Program-made: the position numbers and the translations under genes
Shown: in pieces, positions 54,886-63,378 of the stretch
Layout: the number at the start of each line of letters is the position of its first letter
Position numbering within the stretch: position 1 is the first letter of the stretch
The notes under the pieces: model-generated
What the model was told of the DNA's origin: nothing
What the model saw: only the letters and a program-made list of their open reading frames with translations
Databases searched by the model: none
NCBI RefSeq assembly: GCF_000153125.2
Contig: NZ_CM002299.1
Location: 2,603,075-2,667,074 of the forward strand
DNA length: 64,000 bases
Source: Congregibacter litoralis KT71
GTDB lineage: Bacteria > Pseudomonadota > Gammaproteobacteria > Pseudomonadales > Halieaceae
Direction of reading: 5' to 3'

Positions 54886-57831
54886 ATGAACAGTCCGTCC
54901 AATCTTCCCATTGCTCACGATAGCTTCATTCCCCTGCGCGCGGAGCGCATCGACGCCCTGAATATCCGGGTGGAGCAGTTTGAGCACCGAGAGACCGGGG
55001 CTATTCACTATCACTTTGCCTCGGACAACACCGAAAACGTGTTTCTCGTGGCCCTGCGCACGGTTCCTGAGGACAGTCGGGGTGTGGCGCACATTCTCGA
55101 GCACACGGCCCTGTGCGGCAGCGAGCACTACCCCGTGCGCGACCCCTTCTTCATGATGCTCCGCCGATCCCTGAATACCTTCATGAATGCCTTCACCAGT
55201 GCCGACTGGACGGCTTACCCCTTTGCCAGCCAGAACCGTAAAGATTTTCGCAATCTCCTGGACGTTTATCTGGATGCGGTCTTTTTCTCCAAGCTCGACC
55301 CCCTGGATTTTGCCCAGGAAGGACACCGTGTCGAATTTGAGGAGTCCGGCAACACGGAAAGCGAGCTGGTCTACAAGGGTGTGGTTTTTAACGAGATGAA
55401 GGGCGCCATGAGCTCCGTGCCCTCGCGGCTGTGGCAGACTCTCTGTCACCACCTGTTCCCCACCAGCACTTACCACTACAACTCCGGCGGGGAACCCGAA
55501 CATATCCCCGAGCTGAGCTATGATCAGCTACAGAGCTTTTACAAGAGCCATTATCATCCCAGCAACGCCACCTTCATGACCTTTGGTGATATCCCCGCGG
55601 CCGAGCATCAGGCGGTCTTCCACGAACAGGCACTGCAAAACTTCACCCGCCTGGACAAGCGCATCGTGGTCAACCCCGAGGTGCGCTACACCGAGCCCAA
55701 ACGGGTGACGGAGCCCTACGCCTTTGATGAGGAAGGCAGCAGCGAGCGGCGAACCCATATCGTGATGGGCTGGTTACTGGGTGAAAGCAGCGAGCTGAAG
55801 GACCTTCTGGAGGCGCAGTTATTGTCCAGCGTACTCATGGAAAACAGCGCTTCACCTCTTCAAAAAGCCCTCGAAACCACGGAACTGGGCACGGCGCCCT
55901 CACCCCTGTGCGGACTGGAGGACTCCCTTCGAGAGCTTGTTTTCTGTTGCGGCATCGAGGGCAGCGAAGCGTCGCATGAAGAAGCGCTGGAAAAGCTGGT
56001 GCTGGATGTCATTGAGGATATTGCGACAAACGGTGTGCCCCGGGAGCAACTGGAAGCGGTATTGCATCAGCTGGAGCTCCATCAACGGGAGATCAGCGGC
56101 GACGGGATGCCCTTCGGACTGAACCTGATTCTCCAGGCTCTGGGCCCGGCCACGCACTATGCCGACCCCGTCCCCTCCATGGATCTCGAACCGGTGATTG
56201 CGCAGTTGCGGGAGCAGATTCAGAACCCAGACTATATCCGCGGTCTTGCGCGCAATTTGCTCATCGAAAACCCCCATCGCGTCACGCTGGTCATGACCCC
56301 CGATGGAACCCTGTCCGAGAAAAAACGCGAGGAGGAGCGGCAGCGGCTTGCGGCGCTCAAAAGTAGCCTCGATGCGTCGGAAAAACAGGCCATCGTCACC
56401 CAGGCGGCGGCGCTGCTGGAGCGTCAGGCGCAGGAGGATGACCCGGAGCTGCTTCCCAAGGTTACCCTCGAGGATGTGCCGGGCACATTACCCAAGCTGT
56501 CGTATCAGGAAACAAACATCGACGGCCTGCCCTTTACCCTGTACGAGCAGGGCACAAACGGACTGGTATACCAGCAGCTCAGCTGCAGTATTCCCCAGCT
56601 AAGCGCCGAGGAACTGACGCTCCTCCCGCATCTTACGGGCATGACCGCAGAGCTGGGCCTGGGCGATGCAGACTATCTTGCGACGCAACACCGGCAGTCT
56701 TCCTCCGTTGGATCCATCAGCCTGTTCACATCCATGCGCGGCAGCATTGAGGACGAGCAGGTGGCGCAGGCGAGCCTGGCGCTCTCCTCCAAGGCGCTGG
56801 CACGGAAAAGCGCCGAGCAATCAAAGCTGATGCGCGACACCTTGCTGGATCTGCGTTTTGACGAGCTACCGCGTATTCGCGAATTGGTCGCCCAGCAGAG
56901 AGCCCGTCGGGAACAGTCCATCACGGGACAGGGACATAGCCTGGCCATGCTCGCTGCCTGTGCCGGCATGAGCCCCCTGGCCATGCTCCATCATGAACTG
57001 TCGGGTATGGAGGGTATTGCGGCCTTGCGGCGCCTTGACGATTCTCTTGCCGAAACAGGGAAACTCGAGGCCTTTGCCCGGCAACTGCAGCAGCTTCACG
57101 CCAAGCTTCAGAATGCCGAGTGGGAAGCGCTCATCGTTGCAGAGCCGGGGCGCACCACTGCCCTCGCCGAAGAAGCCGCCAGCATCTGGAAAGCCCTGCC
57201 GAGCCAGAGTGATTCGAGCCTGAGCTTACCCATGCTGCGCGAAACCCGCCGGGAGTGTTGGGTAGCCAATTCTCAGGTGAGTTTTTGTGCGAAGGCTTAC
57301 GCTACGGTACCCAGTGGGCATGCCGATGCGGCGGCGCTCACCGTATTATCGGGATATCTGCGCAACGGCTTCCTCCATCGTGCCATCCGCGAACAGGGCG
57401 GCGCCTACGGCGGCGGCGCGAGTCACGATGCGAGCATCGCAGCCTTTCGTTTTTATTCCTATCGGGATCCCCGCATTGAAGGGACCCTGGAAGATTTTGA
57501 CGCCAGCATCGCGTGGATGGCCACGGGCGATCACAGCCCCGCCAGCCTGGAAGAAGCAATTCTCGGCGTGATCAGCACCATCGATAAGCCGGGATCCCCG
57601 GCGGGCGAAGCCAAGCAGGACTTCCACAACCGTCGCTTTGGACGCAACCACGAGCAGCGCATGGCCTTCAGACAGAGGATCCTCAACGTCACCCTCGAGG
57701 ACCTTCAGCGGGTCGCGGCCGAGTATCTGGTGCCGGAGAATGCATCCATCGCCGTGGTAACGGGCAATGCGGCCCGCCGCGACAGCGAAAGCTATCTCCA
57801 GTCCCTGAATATGCGTTTTAAGGAGCTCTAA
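54886..57831 (+). CDS. M16C metallopeptidase, PreP-like
   Basis: 981 residues from ATG 54886. The zinc motif is inverted HxxEH in HILEHTALCGS, with the downstream Glu in EGHRVEFEE, and the M16C_assoc region follows; the size fits presequence-protease-like enzymes that degrade small peptides in a closed chamber. No signal peptide is seen, so it is probably cytoplasmic. The start chosen matches the domain start; the frame opens earlier at 54805 with no ribosome-binding site. Confidence 0.93.
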   Translation: MNSPSNLPIAHDSFIPLRAERIDALNIRVEQFEHRETGAIHYHFASDNTENVFLVALRTVPEDSRGVAHILEHTALCGSEHYPVRDPFFMMLRRSLNTFMNAFTSADWTAYPFASQNRKDFRNLLDVYLDAVFFSKLDPLDFAQEGHRVEFEESGNTESELVYKGVVFNEMKGAMSSVPSRLWQTLCHHLFPTSTYHYNSGGEPEHIPELSYDQLQSFYKSHYHPSNATFMTFGDIPAAEHQAVFHEQALQNFTRLDKRIVVNPEVRYTEPKRVTEPYAFDEEGSSERRTHIVMGWLLGESSELKDLLEAQLLSSVLMENSASPLQKALETTELGTAPSPLCGLEDSLRELVFCCGIEGSEASHEEALEKLVLDVIEDIATNGVPREQLEAVLHQLELHQREISGDGMPFGLNLILQALGPATHYADPVPSMDLEPVIAQLREQIQNPDYIRGLARNLLIENPHRVTLVMTPDGTLSEKKREEERQRLAALKSSLDASEKQAIVTQAAALLERQAQEDDPELLPKVTLEDVPGTLPKLSYQETNIDGLPFTLYEQGTNGLVYQQLSCSIPQLSAEELTLLPHLTGMTAELGLGDADYLATQHRQSSSVGSISLFTSMRGSIEDEQVAQASLALSSKALARKSAEQSKLMRDTLLDLRFDELPRIRELVAQQRARREQSITGQGHSLAMLAACAGMSPLAMLHHELSGMEGIAALRRLDDSLAETGKLEAFARQLQQLHAKLQNAEWEALIVAEPGRTTALAEEAASIWKALPSQSDSSLSLPMLRETRRECWVANSQVSFCAKAYATVPSGHADAAALTVLSGYLRNGFLHRAIREQGGAYGGGASHDASIAAFRFYSYRDPRIEGTLEDFDASIAWMATGDHSPASLEEAILGVISTIDKPGSPAGEAKQDFHNRRFGRNHEQRMAFRQRILNVTLEDLQRVAAEYLVPENASIAVVTGNAARRDSESYLQSLNMRFKEL

Positions 57832-57844
57832 GGTCAGAGTTTCC

Positions 57845-57867
57845 GAGTTCCGCTAAGCTCGGGACTC
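57845..57867. terminator. Hairpin between PreP-like gene and convergent C39 gene
   Basis: GAGTTCCG (57845-57852) and CGGGACTC (57860-57867) pair with one G-T wobble around CTAAGCT. No T-run follows on either strand, so if it acts as a terminator it is not of the classical type. It overlaps the C39 gene's stop codon. Confidence 0.3.
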
Positions 57868-58537
57868 AGACGCCGGGTGCCATCAGCGCCCGGCGCGGGG
57901 TCCGGTGCCGGAAACGCTCATCGCCTCCCGAACCGCTCTTGGAACCGTTTTTGGAATCTCTTTTGGAACCAATAATGAGAATACGTCCCTGGGCAGACGT
58001 CCCCGGTGTGCTAAAGCTGCGAAGAAAAGCCTGTTTTCCCAGTTGACGATTACCCCAGCTGGGATCGGCGAGAAAAACCCGATCATCGCTGTCGACACGT
58101 CGGAGCACGCTGAAGTGCCCTCGCCCTTCGATGACGAGCGCCACAATAACCGGCAGCTTCAGCTTCTTCAAATCCTCAAAAGCCACCGCAAGGCCCATGG
58201 ACGGATAGTGTCTGGAGCCCGCCAGCATCGCGAGATCAGCGAAGGACAGGGCCTGCTGTTGCACCTTCGTATCACCAGTATTCACGCGCTCCCTGAGTAA
58301 CTGCTCGAGGAGCGCCGCCTCACTCACGGGTTCCCCGTAATAGTGAGTGAGCACGGTGGCAAGAGCCGCGGCACCGCAACTGAAATCCCGCTCTTGCCTT
58401 ACCACCCCGGCATCGCGAAGAGACAACCAGTTATCGAAGGCTTGCGCGGGCGTAACCAGCTGCAGCAACAGGCAACACGCTACCGACCTTGACGCAACAG
58501 ACCATAGCGACTTCCGACCGCGGTCGCGGGACTTCAC
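57866..58537 (-). CDS. Periplasmic C39-family peptidase
   Basis: 223 residues with a signal peptide (SVACCLLLQLVTPAQAF), and no ABC domains, so a free periplasmic protease rather than a bacteriocin-exporting transporter. C39 core: QERDFSCGAAALATVL (catalytic Cys), EGRGHFSVLRRV (His) and FLADPSWGN (Asp). The C-terminal tail is Ser/Gly/Lys/Arg-rich. C39 enzymes cleave after Gly-Gly or Gly-Ala. The substrate may be the small protein encoded two genes upstream. It overlaps the upstream gene by four bases (ATGA). Confidence 0.85.
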   Translation of the reverse strand: MKSRDRGRKSLWSVASRSVACCLLLQLVTPAQAFDNWLSLRDAGVVRQERDFSCGAAALATVLTHYYGEPVSEAALLEQLLRERVNTGDTKVQQQALSFADLAMLAGSRHYPSMGLAVAFEDLKKLKLPVIVALVIEGRGHFSVLRRVDSDDRVFLADPSWGNRQLGKQAFLRSFSTPGTSAQGRILIIGSKRDSKNGSKSGSGGDERFRHRTPRRALMAPGV

Positions 58538-58815
58538 AGCACCGGCGGTTTGTAGTCGCCGTCGATTGCACCCTCTTCCCGCATGCGCGTAAGAACCTCA
58601 CGGCGCCAGAGAACCCGCAGGAAGATCAGCAGTACGAGATAGGTGGCCCCGCTGGCATAAACCGCCGTCCATACCAGCTGCCCCGACTTCCCAAAGGTCA
58701 CGGTCACAAAGACCAGCAGCGGCAGCAGACTCAGGGCATGGAAAAAAAACAGCCGGTCATAGCGCCGGGAATACTCGACATCCTGACGTTTTTTGCTTAA
58801 TTCGGGATTAATCAT
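58534..58815 (-). CDS. Two-helix inner-membrane protein in the C39 cluster
   Basis: 93 residues from ATG 58815, where GGAGG sits eight bases upstream; an earlier start at 58845 is less likely. Two helices (LFFFHALSLLPLLVFVTVTF and ASGATYLVLLIFLRVLW) flank a short loop. The C-terminus is soluble (RREVLTRMREEGAIDGDYKP). It matches no named family. It lies between the small exported protein and the C39 protease, and might hold the protease or substrate at the membrane, by inference. Confidence 0.7.
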   Translation of the reverse strand: MINPELSKKRQDVEYSRRYDRLFFFHALSLLPLLVFVTVTFGKSGQLVWTAVYASGATYLVLLIFLRVLWRREVLTRMREEGAIDGDYKPPVL

Positions 58816-58887
58816 AGGTATCGCCTCCGAAATCACGGAACCCATAGATGAAAGCGACGGGGCAAGGAATCTGCCCCGTCGTCGAGA

Positions 58888-59226
58888 TTACCTCGATTTG
58901 TTACCGATATCACAATTGACGCAAGCCCCGCCGGCCGCCGCCATGGTCGGCAGATAATCGCCCCAGAAGAAGCTGGCGAGACTGATATCCACGGCCACGA
59001 CGCCAAAAATCCAGGGCCATAGCGCCCCCTGGGTCTCCTCCATCAACGCCTCGTCAAAAACACGCGTTGATGCCGAAGGGGCGCTGCTGAATGCCTCGGA
59101 CAGCAGTGTTGATTGCTGCGCCTGGGTGTCAAGCACGGAAATGGCGTCTTCACTCGCTGTGCTTCCCTGCGCAACAAGTAGACTCAGAGCGGCGACTGCC
59201 GCCCACTGTTTACTGCGATTTTTCAT
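58888..59226 (-). CDS. Small Sec-exported protein, candidate C39 substrate (precursor peptide)
   Basis: 112 residues from ATG 59226 (AAAGGAATCAC upstream). Residues 1-24 are a Sec signal peptide (QWAAVAALSLLVAQGSTA). A hydrophilic stretch ends at EALMEETQGA, where Gly-Ala with Met at -7 and Phe at -12 resembles a double-glycine-type leader end, although the Thr at -4 is atypical. What follows is 44 residues, mainly hydrophobic (LWPWIFGVVAVDISLASFFW), then MAAAGGACVNC with two Cys. The alternative cut after the second Gly-Gly would release a 12-residue peptide. Processing is inferred; no homologue can be checked here. Confidence 0.65.
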   Translation of the reverse strand: MKNRSKQWAAVAALSLLVAQGSTASEDAISVLDTQAQQSTLLSEAFSSAPSASTRVFDEALMEETQGALWPWIFGVVAVDISLASFFWGDYLPTMAAAGGACVNCDIGNKSR

Positions 59227-59270
59227 AATGTGATTCCTTTCACGATTACTCATTGGATGCTTCCCCACCA

Positions 59271-60068
59271 CTAAAATTCGTAAAACCATTGCAGGCTCAC
59301 GCCTCCCTGCTGATCACTGGCAAGATCGCCACTGACAAATAGCGAGTGGCGCCCCGCCACGGCAAGCGCCAGACCGCCGCGAAGCCCCACACGCTCTTGC
59401 GCGTTATAGAGCGTTACGCCATCGTGCAATGACGCGTTTCGTCGCTCAAAAAACGCACTGCCAAACAGTGTGACATTGGCGTTCACCGCAAAATTGACAC
59501 CCGGTTCAATGCTCCAGGTGGCACCGGGGCTAACCTTGACGCTCTCAAAGCGATAGGACCGCCGGAGATTCATCGAGGCGCGGAGAGAAAGCACCACGGG
59601 ATCACTGCTTTTATAAAGGGTGAGGCCCACGGAACCCCCGGGGAAACTGCGCTCCTCCGGGCTACCGCGACTTAGCAGCTCTCCACGAGCCTCAAGAAGC
59701 ATTGCGGGAAGGAGAGATTCGCGTTTCAGAAGCCAGTTGCCGCCGATACTCACGGAATGCCCCTGTTCCTCGGACTGAAGCTCTCCAACGCTTTGGCGGT
59801 ACTGCCAGCCCGTGAGCCGTGCGTTGATCTCCACCCTGGGCGTCAGTCCGTAGCGAAGCCCCGTGGAGCCCGTGAGCTGGCGCCCGTTTTGGAATGACCC
59901 GAGCGATGAGCCCCGGTAGTCGACACTGCTGCTGATTTGCCAGACCGATGGTTTTGTCAGTAACTGCTCAATGTTAATCGGTGACTGAGAGAACGCCGCC
60001 TGGGACAGGCCGGCAAAAAAGAAAAAAGCAAAAACCAGCGTGATTCTCTGACAAGCCGACGCCGCCAT
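59271..60068 (-). CDS. Outer-membrane beta-barrel protein of the C39 cluster
   Basis: 265 residues with a signal peptide (ITLVFAFFFFAGLSQAAFSQ). The remainder alternates polar and hydrophobic residues as in amphipathic strands (YRGSSLGSFQNGRQLTGSTGLRYGLTPRVEINARLTGWQYR) and ends in an aromatic strand SLQWFYEF, a usual C-terminal barrel signal. No family name is certain. As the first gene of the cluster it may be the exit channel for the processed product, or a structural partner; this is inference. GAGGAG lies before the ATG. Confidence 0.7.
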   Translation of the reverse strand: MAASACQRITLVFAFFFFAGLSQAAFSQSPINIEQLLTKPSVWQISSSVDYRGSSLGSFQNGRQLTGSTGLRYGLTPRVEINARLTGWQYRQSVGELQSEEQGHSVSIGGNWLLKRESLLPAMLLEARGELLSRGSPEERSFPGGSVGLTLYKSSDPVVLSLRASMNLRRSYRFESVKVSPGATWSIEPGVNFAVNANVTLFGSAFFERRNASLHDGVTLYNAQERVGLRGGLALAVAGRHSLFVSGDLASDQQGGVSLQWFYEF

Positions 60069-60227
60069 TCTTTATTCTCCTCGCACTTCCTCGACCCCTT
60101 CAGCATGCCGCCATGACCGCGGGCGAACCACATCGAGAGCGCTCGCCCTTTATTCAATGGCGGCCCCTTGCCCCCTTCCAGTACGGGATTCATACTCCCC
60201 GACCCTGCTTTAGCCCCAAGGATCATC

Positions 60228-60878
60228 ATGCTGTCACGAGTGTCTTTACTGGTTTTTCTGAGTGCGGTGAGCGGCTGTGCGAGCTACACCGCCGACTATC
60301 AGGAGCGCCTTATACGCAGCCTGCCAAATCAGCGCGATGTCACCATTCACGACAGCCGCAGCTACCCCGGCAAGATTCTCTGCGGAAGCTATTCCCGCCT
60401 CACCTCCAACGGTTTCACCATGCACCGGGGCAGGTTTGTGGTGGGCGAGGACATGATCATTGCAGCGCCCAGCAAGGAAGAGGTGCAGGTCTACTGCAGC
60501 AAGGACTCCGAACAGGCCTTCTATGACATCACAGGCATCGGTGGCCCGGATATTGACTGGACCGCCCTGAGCACGGTGCGTGATGACATGCTGGCCATAG
60601 ACGCCGCCATCACCCGTTACTACGACGCGGCTGCCACGCTGCCCGCCCCCCTCGACAAGCTGCTCAGCGGCGATTACGGCGTGGGCACCGCAAATCTCGC
60701 TGACCCCTGGGGCAATGCCTATCACTATGAAGGCGGTCTGTCGGGACGCACGGTGCCCCAGTACCAGCTGCGAAGCTATGGCGCCGACGGCTTGGAAGGT
60801 GGGAGCGGCCCTGATGCCGACGTCAGCCGGGAGCAGATCCAGATGTTGAAACATGTGCTGCGGATTAAAGGTTACTAA
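60228..60878 (+). CDS. Lipoprotein with a GspG-like (T2SSG) C-terminal domain
   Basis: 216 residues from ATG 60228, preceded by AAGGA. The N-terminus LLVFLSAVSGCASY has a lipobox Cys. The C-terminal 90 residues match the pseudopilin GspG soluble domain: IDAAITRYYDAAATLPAPLDKLL, NLADPWGNAYHYEGG and LRSYGADGLEGGSGPDADVS with the calcium-loop type residues. There is no prepilin N-terminus, so the pilin-like head is presented on a lipid anchor. It is divergent from the C39 cluster (159 bases apart) and may be functionally linked, but that is not shown. Confidence 0.75.
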   Translation: MLSRVSLLVFLSAVSGCASYTADYQERLIRSLPNQRDVTIHDSRSYPGKILCGSYSRLTSNGFTMHRGRFVVGEDMIIAAPSKEEVQVYCSKDSEQAFYDITGIGGPDIDWTALSTVRDDMLAIDAAITRYYDAAATLPAPLDKLLSGDYGVGTANLADPWGNAYHYEGGLSGRTVPQYQLRSYGADGLEGGSGPDADVSREQIQMLKHVLRIKGY

Positions 60879-60903
60879 TCAGTTATCCGCGGGACCCGAT
60901 GGC

Positions 60904-62640
60904 TCAGGGGGCGAAGGGAAACACCCGGGGCAACATCACCAGCACCACCACTGAATACACCACGGACAAGGGAAATCCGTAGCGCAGGTAGTCCACAAAA
61001 CGATAGTTGCCGATATTCTGCACCATAAGATTGGTGGTGTAGCCATAGGGGGTCATAAAGCTGGCACTCGCGCCATAGGCCACGGCCATTACAAAGGGCA
61101 TGGCGCTGAGTCCGAAGCTCTCTGCCAGACCAAAAGCGATGGGGAACACCAGCGCCGCCGCTGCGTTATTGGTCATCAACTCCGTCATCAGGAGTGTCGC
61201 CAGGTATACCGCCACCAGAGCGAGATAGGGGCCCTTACTGGCGAGCTGCAGATGCAGGCCGTCAGCAATGACGGAGACCAGCCCCGTATTCACCAGCGCC
61301 TGAGACAGGACCAGCGCAGAACCGATCACCATGGCGATATCAAAGGGAAAGCGCCGTCGGAGCTCTCCCGCACGAACAACGCCCAGCGCCAGCATCAGAA
61401 CCAGCATACCGAGAAGCCCTTTGATCAGCGGCAGCAGACCCAGGGCGGCAGAGGCAACCACGGCGAGCATAGACACCCCGACGATGGTATTGACCGTCGT
61501 GCCAAGGGTTTTTTGCACCGACCGCGACCCCACCACAAGAAAGTTCTTATCCACATTGCGCCGGCTGTAGAAATCACCCCCGATGGCCAGCATCAGGCTG
61601 TCGCCGGCCTGCAGGGTAATCGTTCCAAGTTTTCCCGACAGACGCTCACCACCACGGCGAATCCCCACCACCGCTGCGTCGAACAGAGATCGAAACCCCG
61701 AATCCTTGACGGTTTTTCCTTCGACAGTAGCTCCGGGCAGCAGGATCACCTGCACGAGGTTCCCGCTTAGCAAACCCTCGCCCGCCGCAAAGGTTGCCAG
61801 GCCATCAAAGCGCTCAAGCATGCTGACCTTGGCGATATCACCGGAAAAAATCAGGCGATCTCCTTCCGCGATGTACTCCTGGGGCGCCACGGGAGAGATC
61901 AGATGATCACCGCGCACGATCTCCACGAGAAACAGCGCCTCCAGTTCGCGCAGTCCATTTTCGGCGATGCTGCGGCCGATGAGGCTGGAACCCGCGACCA
62001 CCTCTGCTTCTACCAGATATTCCGCCACCGTAACCTCGTCCCGGGGATTTGCCGGCAGCAGCCGGTGGGTGAGGAGAAGCACAGCAATACCTATTACGGT
62101 CACGCTGAGACCAATGGGCAGAAAATCAAAAAAGGCCAGGCCCTCGCCCGTAGCATCCTCGAGAAAGGAACTGACAATAAGATTGGTTGAGGTGCCAATC
62201 AGCGTGGTGGTGCCGCCGAGCACCGCGGCGTAAGAAAGGGGCAGCAGCAGACGGCTGGGCAGATGGTGGTTATTCTCGCGAAGGGCGTTGGCCAGGGTCG
62301 CCACCACCGCCGTGTTATTCACCAGCGCAGAAAACACGCTGGTTACCGCAGACACCCGGAGGAGTGAGCGCCGATATCCGCCGACAACCAAGCCTCGGGA
62401 CAATCGTGACAACCAACTGAGTTTCTCGAGACCGACGGATACCAGGAGCAGGAGTACCAGTGTCACGAGCCCGATATTCGTTGCCTTGTCGAGCACCTCG
62501 GGCGTGTCTACCAGACCCGCAAAGTACACCACGCCCATGGCACCCGAAAACAGCCAGGCCGGCGCATAGGATGTGAACACGAGCCCATAAAACAGACCCA
62601 GGAAAATGGCGGCGATGAACAGCTGTTCAGGCATAGACAA
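60904..62640 (-). CDS. SLC13-family permease with RCK_C domains
   Basis: 578 residues: about twelve helices in two blocks, with SLC13 (DASS) features such as GGTTTLIGTSTNLIVSSFL and TNNAAAALVFPIAFGLAES, and an inserted soluble part (about residues 200-370) carrying two TrkA-C/RCK_C domains (ENGLRELEALFLVEIVRGD; DSLMLAIGGDFYS). The family imports divalent anions, often sulfate or dicarboxylates. The substrate cannot be determined. It is convergent with the GspG-like lipoprotein gene. Confidence 0.87.
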   Translation of the reverse strand: MSMPEQLFIAAIFLGLFYGLVFTSYAPAWLFSGAMGVVYFAGLVDTPEVLDKATNIGLVTLVLLLLVSVGLEKLSWLSRLSRGLVVGGYRRSLLRVSAVTSVFSALVNNTAVVATLANALRENNHHLPSRLLLPLSYAAVLGGTTTLIGTSTNLIVSSFLEDATGEGLAFFDFLPIGLSVTVIGIAVLLLTHRLLPANPRDEVTVAEYLVEAEVVAGSSLIGRSIAENGLRELEALFLVEIVRGDHLISPVAPQEYIAEGDRLIFSGDIAKVSMLERFDGLATFAAGEGLLSGNLVQVILLPGATVEGKTVKDSGFRSLFDAAVVGIRRGGERLSGKLGTITLQAGDSLMLAIGGDFYSRRNVDKNFLVVGSRSVQKTLGTTVNTIVGVSMLAVVASAALGLLPLIKGLLGMLVLMLALGVVRAGELRRRFPFDIAMVIGSALVLSQALVNTGLVSVIADGLHLQLASKGPYLALVAVYLATLLMTELMTNNAAAALVFPIAFGLAESFGLSAMPFVMAVAYGASASFMTPYGYTTNLMVQNIGNYRFVDYLRYGFPLSVVYSVVVLVMLPRVFPFAP

Positions 62641-62897
62641 TCAGTCTGGCTGTGAATATGCGAGCATACGCGTAGCCGGCCTTTGGCCTCAAGCATTCGC
62701 CATGATTCCCTACGGATTGCCTGTGCTGCGTTATGCTTTACACTCTGCGCCCATTCGCTGGCGTTTTTGAAGGCGCACTCCCGGCGCTCGGGTACCGGAA
62801 CAAGGGTGTGCATAGAAACAAAAACGAACGAACAGTGAAAGAACAACAAATAAAACGAACAGCCCGTAGCTTTGTTATCTAATGTGAGGAACTACCT

Positions 62898-63269
62898 ATG
62901 ATCGGTTATGTCACCGTCGGCGTCAGCGATATGGATCGCGCCAAAAATTTTTACAGCGAATTGCTCAAAGATATGGGTGCCACCGTCACCGCGGATATGG
63001 ACCGTATCGCATTCATCGGTAAGAGCATGGCCGAACCCATGATCGCCGTCTGCCTGCCCTACGACGAGGAGCCCAATCATCCGGGCAACGGCAACATGGT
63101 AGCAATCACTGCGGGGAGCAAAGAGGCTGTCGACACCCTGTATGCCAAGGCCATCGAACTGGGCGCGACCTGCGACGGCGAACCCGGTCAGCGCATCCCC
63201 GATGTTTTCTACGGTGCCTACGTTAAGGATCTTGATGGCAACAAGCTGGCCTTCTTTGTCTTCGGTTAA
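62898..63269 (+). CDS. VOC-family (glyoxalase-like) protein
   Basis: 123 residues. The beta-alpha-beta-beta-beta unit starts MIGYVTVGVSDMDRAKNFYSE, with a second unit GNMVAITAGSKEAVDTLYAKA and ending YVKDLDGNKLAFFVFG. Metal-ligand candidates (His or Glu) are not the full glyoxalase I set, so the catalytic role is unknown; dioxygenase and resistance relatives exist. GTGAGGAAC precedes the start. The 257-base gap upstream shows no other gene. Confidence 0.85.
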   Translation: MIGYVTVGVSDMDRAKNFYSELLKDMGATVTADMDRIAFIGKSMAEPMIAVCLPYDEEPNHPGNGNMVAITAGSKEAVDTLYAKAIELGATCDGEPGQRIPDVFYGAYVKDLDGNKLAFFVFG

Positions 63270-63338
63270 GTCTTCGGCCGAGCCGTTGGGTAAGGCTATG
63301 GTTGAGATCTTGGATCTTTCGCTAAAAGACGACCCGAT

Positions 63339-63362
63339 ACTGCGTCCCCCCGGGGACGCAGT
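63339..63362. promoter_or_regulatory. Perfect 11-bp-arm hairpin before the methyltransferase gene
   Basis: ACTGCGTCCCC (63339-63349) and GGGGACGCAGT (63352-63362) pair without mismatch around CC. It ends 17 bases before the methyltransferase ATG at 63379 and lacks a T-run. It may be a terminator of the VOC transcript or an mRNA structure affecting the following gene. Confidence 0.4.
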
Positions 63363-63378
63363 GACCGACCTATAAGCT

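Noticed and set aside
57866..60068. Assignment of the C39 cluster as a Fap functional amyloid operon
   Set aside because: Only the C39 protease and a barrel are comparable; the small protein lacks the FapB/FapC repeats and the barrel is much shorter than FapF, so the name is not applied.
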